Shown here: positions 13,747 to 13,749 of the stretch, piece after piece
How the letters are laid out: the number at the start of each line of letters is the position of its first letter
How positions within the stretch are numbered: the first letter of the stretch is position 1
Source of the DNA: an uncultured Selenomonadales bacterium
GTDB lineage: Bacteria; Bacillota; Negativicutes; Selenomonadales; Selenomonadaceae
Assembly: GCA_937877545.1 (NCBI GenBank)
Contig: CALFJE010000056.1
Coordinates: 1-13,749, forward strand
DNA length: 13,749 nucleotides
Direction of reading: 5' to 3'
Notes under the pieces: model-generated
What the model was told of the DNA's origin: nothing
What the model saw: the letters and a program-made list of their open reading frames with translations, nothing else
The model's database searches: none
Program-made: the position numbers and the translations under genes

Positions 13747-13749
13747 AAA

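Noticed and set aside
13723..13749. The 11-bp edge hairpin as a PBP1A terminator
   Set aside because: It is about 180 nt past the stop and only AAA follows before the window ends, so there is no U-tract to support termination.

Overview
The window is ordinary-looking bacterial chromosome. It has strong AGGAGG-type ribosome sites, short intergenic gaps, overlapping cistrons and one shared C/G-rich codon style. Family content and strong Shine-Dalgarno use point to an anaerobic member of the Bacillota. A Negativicutes/Selenomonad-like host is my guess from overall style; no marker gene proves it.

Layout. Positions 1-3358 (+) hold a sucrose-use operon: the 3' part of a sucrose-type PTS EIIBC gene (scrA), a small coiled-coil membrane protein, and sucrose-6-phosphate hydrolase (scrB). 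A bidirectional terminator near 3376-3411 separates it from a convergent minus-strand pair, an exported TPR protein and a 3-methyladenine DNA glycosylase, which overlap by 4 nt. Positions 4684-10500 (-) hold a spermidine/putrescine ABC importer operon, potA-orf-potB-potC-potD. An unrecognised 658-codon gene sits between potA and potB and overlaps potA by 8 nt. Upstream of potA, 10582-about 11128 (-) is a frame-broken remnant that resembles an NRPS condensation domain. Positions 11205-13541 (+) encode a class A PBP (PBP1A) with a long Tyr/Glu/Pro repeat tail. The window ends in about 200 nt of noncoding DNA packed with inverted repeats.

How the parts work together. The PTS imports and phosphorylates sucrose, and ScrB splits sucrose-6-phosphate to glucose-6-phosphate and fructose. 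PotD (lipoprotein receptor), PotB/PotC (membrane channel) and PotA (ATPase) import polyamines; the extra ORF is co-translated with PotA and has no known role. PBP1A builds peptidoglycan.

Most worth a second look: the unknown pot-operon gene, two promoters that appear to be built into the terminator of the preceding gene, the decayed NRPS-like fragment, the PBP1A tail, and the hairpin-rich element at the right edge. I found no tRNA, rRNA, CRISPR array or transposase gene.
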